Assembly (NCBI GenBank): GCA_025618425.1
Contig: CM046846.1
Location: 3,711,355 to 3,775,354, forward strand
Direction: 5' to 3'
DNA length: 64,000 bases
DNA from: Heliocidaris tuberculata
Lineage: Eukaryota > Echinodermata > Echinoidea > Camarodonta > Echinometridae
Shown piece after piece: positions 58,701 through 64,000 of the stretch (positions are counted from its first letter, which is position 1; the number at the start of each line of letters is the position of its first letter). The notes under the pieces are model-generated. The model ran no database searches and was not told the DNA's origin. It saw only the letters and a list, made by a program, of their open reading frames with translations. The position numbers were made by a program, and so were the translations under genes.

Positions 58701-59298
58701 TACACAATGAATATGATACACCGCTCCACCAGAACTGACAATAAATTATGGATTTCATTTTAGGAATTACGTTTTCCAACATTGGTGAGCTAAATTTATT
58801 GTATTTCATGGACATGTTGTTGTCGGTAGATCTATTTGTAAATCAAATGGCGATTTAAAAAGTTAGAGTAACAATAAATGTTGGTGAATTTCTTGCAGTG
58901 CCAGTGGTGTTTGAAAGTGTTGAGATGTATGACTGTGTCCGAGTGCACACACGAAGTAAACTAATGACTTATTGAGTGGGTAAGATTGTGAATTTTAGAG
59001 CTGAATTTGAAATGAAGTACTTAGATTTATTTTAAATATTTAAGTTAGATCCATTTTCCTTTCCCCCATGGCCATGCCATGCCTAAATGGCCCTCTCATA
59101 AGGAATGCAAACCAGAAACTCCCAGTAATAGAAATTCCCCGTAATCTAGAAAGAGAGAACCTTCCGGCATTTACAAATCTCATTCTCCTACCAAACCCAG
59201 ACCTAACACATGCTGCATCAAAGTCCCTAACAACCCCACTCACACTTATGCGAGATTATTGGAGATAACAACCCTTACCCTACAATTCATCCTGCAGA

Positions 59299-59513
59299 TT
59301 CAAACGGTTTCCACTGTGCAGGAATGAAGATAACATCACACCCGTTCTAGTCTACGTACAAGGGAAAAATTTATGAAGTGAAAAATGTGATGAATTCATT
59401 ACGAACTCACATGACACACACTGATTTTTTCCCTTCATAATAATTTTCCCTTGTACGTAGACTAGAACGGGTGCGATGTTATCTTCATTCCTGCGCAGTG
59501 GAAACCGTTTGAA
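59299..59513. mobile_element. Fold-back repeat with 70-bp arms
   Basis: Arms TTCAAACGGTTTCCACTG to ACGTACAAGGGAAAA and their complement (59444-59513) surround a 75-bp centre. Mismatches are few. No ORF; a MITE-like or solo palindrome upstream of TAF1. Confidence 0.7.
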
Positions 59514-60989
59514 TACGGCTACAAGATTTTCAAACGGAGAATAACTTGGACCCTGAATTACCTGAAAAACGAGCATTACAAGGAATAAAACAGTCAAATT
59601 GGTAATCTATTCAATTTATTAAAAAAAATATAAAAGAGGGGTCTACAAGCATTTTTACGACTACATGCCGTCTGATCGTCAGCTCTCAGAAAGTTTGCAC
59701 AGCAGAGTGATAGGAGCGTTTCTGTCTCTATGTGAATGGCCGACCCTGTCAAAATAATATTAAGAACGAGAGACAGAATTTTCGGTCTACCACCATAGTA
59801 GTCACAGCACACGCGTCTGGTCCCCTATTCTCCGGGTTTGCCGTTAACTTCATCAAAAACAATCAACTACAAATAAACGCCAATGTAAATGACTGCATAT
59901 TGTCATTTTTAAAAAATTCTTCACACTTCTTTATTTTCTGTTTTCACAGCTCAGTCGCCCAATGTTATTGTTAATGTGTGGGACCAAACTGAGTCTTCTT
60001 CACACACAGCACAGCAAAGTAGCACTAGAAAACGGTGCAATTTTTACGCACTTTAATTCCACAAACGGCAATAAAATGGGGGCAGAGTGGTACTTAAAAA
60101 TCTGCTCAATATCATTTTCGATTTCAATGATTTTCTTAATAATGAATAAACATGAAAATTTACCTCAATTTACGGCGTCCGACCATCAATGCCAAAACTC
60201 AGATTGCGACAAACATAGGGGTCCAGACAGCCCGACCAAGTACGGACAGCCTGTACCTGACCCTGGTTAAGCCGACCTCCTACCTTGGAGAGCTCGACCC
60301 GGTCGAGTTATCCAGGGTAGGGTGCCGTGCCGGATAGCTCGTCCCACTTTTTTCCTCATTGATTTATGAACTAAATTCAGGGGCGTCGATCCGTTTTTCG
60401 GATTGGAGGGGGGGGGGGGGAGACAGCCTAACGCAGCGTTTTTCAATCGGGGTGCCGCAAGCGAAATTTAGTTGTGTGAAAAATATATTTTTGAATAATT
60501 TTTAACCAAGGAACCAATTAAAACCTCACAAATTATAAACATCTTCTCAAAAATGTTCTGATCAGCCGCCATGCGACCTCACCGTGGTAATTTGATTATT
60601 TTGTATAGGTGACTGTATGAAGCCAAACTTTGAAAATAAAGAGGAACTGGGTTTACGTACCGTATCTCCTCATAAAAGCCCAGATAGAGAAAACTTTAAA
60701 GCAGTTCGTAATTTATGATGAAATTGAGATCAGAGTCTGAAAAATCCTCACACATGCATACATACCAATTATTCATTTATTAAAAATAACTAAATAATGC
60801 ATCTGCCCTAAATCTAAAATTCAAAAGAAAATTTGGAGAAAAAAAAATTCACTCGTTCGCAAATAAGTATAAATTCATGATTTTGGATCCCAAGTTCCAG
60901 TAAATTTATCAAAGATATATATACATGTATATGTATATATAGGACATGGTGGGATGAATTCAAGCCAAAGATAACGCAGGATACTCAGG

Positions 60990-61027
60990 AAAATTAAGCT
61001 TTCGTCTTTCGACTTCTTCAGAAATTT
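60990..61027 (-). ncRNA. Hammerhead-ribozyme-like motif (left arm, minus strand)
   Basis: Mirror copy of 61120-61157 with the same cores and stem II. Stem I has one mismatch because the 3' side reads AATTTT instead of AAATTT. Confidence 0.4.
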
Positions 61028-61119
61028 ATTCTGTCGTAGACAGAACTGATGTCAAGGTCTTGTTGAATTATTTAAGGAATTCAACAAGACCTTGACATCA
61101 GTTCTGTCTACGACAGAAT

Positions 61120-61157
61120 AAATTTCTGAAGAAGTCGAAAGACGAAAGCTTAAATTT
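61120..61157 (+). ncRNA. Hammerhead-ribozyme-like motif (right arm)
   Basis: In order: AAATTT, CTGAAGA (core CUGANGA), A, GTC-GAAA-GAC (stem II), GAA (core), AGCT (two-base-pair stem III), T, AAATTT. The two AAATTT blocks give a six-pair stem I, and the predicted cut falls after 61151 (CUU). One extra A precedes stem II compared with the textbook core. Not tested. Confidence 0.45.
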
Positions 61158-61444
61158 CATGAGTATCCTGCGTCATCTTTGGCTTGAATTCATCCCACTA
61201 TGTTCTATATCACCCAAACCAAAGCGAATGGTAAAAGTAGACTAAACATCATCACATTATATATATATATATATATATATATCCTTAATAAAGTTACTGG
61301 ACCTGGGGATCCAAAATCATGAATTTTATTTTATTACGCAGTATCTTGTTTTGTGACGCCATGTATTTTGTGAATTGCGCTTTTCATTTTTTTTTTTAAA
61401 AGCACCAATCCATACTTATCTTTGTTGCGTCATTTCTTAGCGCT

Positions 61445-63054
61445 CAGGGGCCTGTTTCTCGAAACCGTCATATGTCTAAGTTCTTGACTAAGTCAGCGCT
61501 AGTTCTCTAGTTGTCCGCTACGTGTTTCACGAAGCCGTCTTTCCCAAGATGCGCGACAACTTCCTGACTAAGGACTTATGACGCCTCCAAACCTGTCATA
61601 TCTTTTTTAGTCGACGTACAGCGCCATCACATGTTATTTATTGGGTAGATTATGGTCGGCAAAAAGGGACACTACATACTTCTATGCAACTCTTTCTACG
61701 CATTCACTTTATCTGGAATTTATCCATGTTTATATTATGAAAATTATATGAAAATACATAGTGTTTTTGTTCAAGGCTTGTCTCCACTTAACTCTAGTGA
61801 ATCAACACTCTTTCCACATTCTAATGGATAAAAATACAAAAACAACAATAGTCTAATTGAGGTCATTTCAATATGAAAGGAACTTTTTTTTTTCAAATGA
61901 AAAAGAAAACCATAATAAAAACGATAACAATAATAGACTGACAGGAGATAGGCCTGCATTAAAATGTGGTGGGATTAAAAAAAAAGAAAGTTAAACCAAA
62001 ACTTGTCAAATTAATCCCATCATTGGAAACTGGAAAAAAACAAAACAACTATTGACAAATAAACATTGGGCAAGAAAAAAATACAAGCCTTACTGATAAG
62101 CAATGGGAAGTATTATAATCTAAAGATATATATAAATTCATAACTGTTGCCAGGTATGTTTTATATCAAAATGAATTTAGTAAGTCTCTTAACTTCTGAT
62201 TGCAAAGCTATTTTACGATATGGGTCCTTTATATCTGATCAATTAGCATGAAAAATTACGTGCTACCATAATAAACTTGAAAATCACATGTTACTTCTTA
62301 TATAATAATTACAAGAGTGCTTTTTGTATGAAAACAAATAATTGGGCAATCTTCGTAAATGATTTCTATAAAAGATTTCTTTGGTGAACTAAAATCCGAC
62401 GAGGGAACTGTAATATGACACCGTAGGCCAGCCATAGTCAACGGCATATTCTCTGGTTTTCAGACCCATATCAGTGTAAACATAGATTATATCGACGATT
62501 TTTAAAATGAATACTTTGAAATATACGTGTTTAAATTTATAACATGAATATTTTTGTAATTTCCATATCATACTCAAGCCCCAAAACATTATGTAAAACA
62601 TTCAAAGCATATTATTATTACAATGAAAATATATGGGTTTATTTTGATAAACTATCAAATGACGACATCCGGGGGGTACCTATCCAACGTAAAACTGGCT
62701 CACCGATCATGAAATCAATCACTCATATTTTTCATTTTACAAGCGAATCCATCATGTAATTTACATAATTTAAAAAGTGCTTGGCATCTATTATACCCTT
62801 CTACATTTTCTATTTTCTTTTATTCCATAGTTCATTCAAATATTTGCAGTTGAGTTAAATTTAGCTTTTAAAAATATAGTGTAATTGCAACCAAGGCTAT
62901 GTGTCGGCTTCTACTCTCGCCGATAGTATCGATATCACGAGATGTCTAGCTAGTAAGCTCTTCGTGAAACAGTTTAGGAAGATCATGGACATCTCCGTAG
63001 TTGGCGGATAAAGTTATGACTGTCTTGTCGTTGGTTTCGAGAAACAGGCCCCTG
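61445..63054. mobile_element. 1.6-kb nonautonomous DNA transposon with 22-bp inverted ends
   Basis: Both ends read CAGGGGCCTGTTTCTCGAAACC inward (a 22-bp perfect match), and GTTTCACGAAG recurs in both subterminal regions. No transposase ORF; the interior is AT-rich. No convincing target-site duplication was seen, so the superfamily is left open. Confidence 0.65.
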
Positions 63055-63104
63055 CTTATTTTCTTTTTTTAATTGTATCATGGCTATTCATGCTTCTTTT
63101 TAAA

Positions 63105-63190
63105 TTCTGATTGTTTATTTTCAGTCTTAATTTGATAAAGGTCTTTGACCGAAACGTCAGTCCAAATTTTTGGCTCCTGCGGTGTTTTTA
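63105..63190 (+). mobile_element. Penelope-like tail remnant
   Basis: AAGGTCTTTGACCGAAACGT is the stem II and 3' core of the hammerhead-type motif common in Penelope-like elements; the upstream core is mutated (TTGATAA for CTGANGA). Only a fragment remains. Confidence 0.4.
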
Positions 63191-63214
63191 TTTGACTCCT
63201 GAGTATTTACTTTT

Positions 63215-63217
<3 letters not shown>

Positions 63218-63293
<76 letters not shown>
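63218..63293. repeat. (CT)n microsatellite
   Basis: Pure CT of about 75 bp, followed by TA repeats and then T and G runs. Confidence 0.95.
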
Positions 63294-63305
<12 letters not shown>

Positions 63306-64000
63306 ACGTATAAGGTATATATATTTTTTCTTTCCTTTTTTTTTTTTTTGGGGGGGATCTGCGTCTCAGGGGGGGGGGGGTACCTCCGGGGTGGAAAATT
63401 TCAAATTATCGGCTGGCCTATTTTCACAATTCCCCTGGCAAGCCTATCGGCACGATCAGTGGAAACTTGAGAAAATACCTCACACCCATGTCATGCACGG
63501 TACCCCTGTCGTGCTTTCAATGGTATGGAACATAAAATCACTAAAGAACTTCTCATTCTCAAAAACTATGATGTAAATTATTGACACCGCAAGTTTGTTC
63601 AGTGATTACCCCCCCCCCCCCCACACACACACACACACTCACTCACACACTCACACCACACACGCACGAATTGATACGATCATAATTTATTATGATAATA
63701 TGTCTGTTTTATTTGGGGGAGTTCGGGATGTGATATATGGCGCTATATCTACCTTAATGGCGCAATCCAAAAGGACACCGAATCACTGGAAACATGTAGA
63801 ATGACATACGAGTAGCCTATTCCTTTCAGTTCCATGACATTTTTACTGTTTGTGTTCTGGGTAAGTTTAAAGATTTTAAAAAGCCAACGCACAATATAAT
63901 GTAGCCGTTTCCTCTGTATAAACTAATATTATAATGTAACCTGTAACATGTAAAGATCTTGCCAACTCGTTACTCATACGCCGAGGCGCCTGGAAACTAG

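Larger units (their letters stand above)
57660..60870. other. 5' flank of TAF1 without other genes
   Basis: Contains the intron between the putative 5' UTR exon and the ATG exon, the CpG-rich patch, a fold-back repeat (59299-59513) and unremarkable AT-rich DNA. 60190-60350 is a GC-rich stretch that I could not assign. A run of 12 G lies near 60409-60420. Confidence 0.5.
60871..61326. mobile_element. 456-bp palindrome, probable inverted Penelope-like tails
   Basis: Near-perfect inverted repeat. The inner arms meet at about 61073 and include CAAGACCTTGACATCAG and its complement. The outer arms (ATTCATGATTTTGGATCC and its complement) are separated from them by TA repeats. Each arm carries a CTGAAGA...GAAAGCTT motif resembling the hammerhead ribozymes of Penelope-like elements. 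The structure is seen directly; element identity is inference. Confidence 0.6.
63055..64000. other. Repeat-rich right edge, no gene seen
   Basis: Holds a Penelope-like remnant, CT and TA microsatellites, G and C runs (63370-63380, 63609-63622) and a CA/CT repeat. The last 300 bp has no recognisable coding sequence. Confidence 0.5.

Noticed and set aside
59040..59270. Short ORFs upstream of TAF1 as a neighbouring gene
   Set aside because: No recognisable domain and no splice context, and they overlap on both strands.

Overview
The window is eukaryotic, intron-rich, AT-rich DNA of metazoan type. It is most likely from an echinoderm, probably a sea urchin. That is an inference from the close match of the encoded protein to deuterostome TAF1, the tRNA-derived SINEs, and the pearl/Helentron-like, Penelope-like and MITE repeats. 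No bacterial or organellar genes are present.

The one gene I can name is TAF1, the largest TFIID subunit, on the minus strand. It is complete at the coding level from the ATG at 57647 to the stop at 26364. I resolved 34 coding exons from splice sites and reading phase. All phases join, giving about 1950 residues. Domain order is: N-terminal TBP-binding (TAND-like) region, acidic/proline linker, the large conserved central TAF1 domain (DUF3591, TAF7-binding) with its winged helix, a CCHC zinc knuckle, a basic NLS, two bromodomains and an acidic tail. An upstream 5' UTR exon near 58.4-58.7 kb is likely, because the ATG exon is preceded by a good acceptor.

Positions 1-16259 are a second, nearly identical copy of 40249-56561. 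It carries TAF1 exons 3-18 with the same introns and transposons, and it stops at a 500-base N gap inside a SINE tail. The coding differences I saw by eye are synonymous. The likeliest explanation is an unmerged haplotype or redundant contig scaffolded beside the main copy. A recent real tandem duplication is possible.

Region by region: 1-16259, partial copy A of TAF1; 16260-16759, gap; 16760-26363, gene-poor DNA with microsatellites, a nest of transposons including a frameshifted LINE reverse-transcriptase fragment, then 3' flank of TAF1; 26364-57647, TAF1; 57648-64000, 5' flank with a CpG-rich patch, a fold-back repeat, a 456 bp palindrome carrying hammerhead-ribozyme-like cores on both strands, and a 1.6 kb element with terminal inverted repeats.

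The most unusual items are: (i) a MITE sitting at the very end of TAF1 exon 10, separating the reading frame from an intact consensus 5' splice site; (ii) the palindromic double hammerhead-like element; (iii) tandem copies of the end of a bromodomain exon, each with its own donor, plus a decayed copy of the exon body; (iv) a 22-bp minisatellite acting as the polypyrimidine tract of exon 24.
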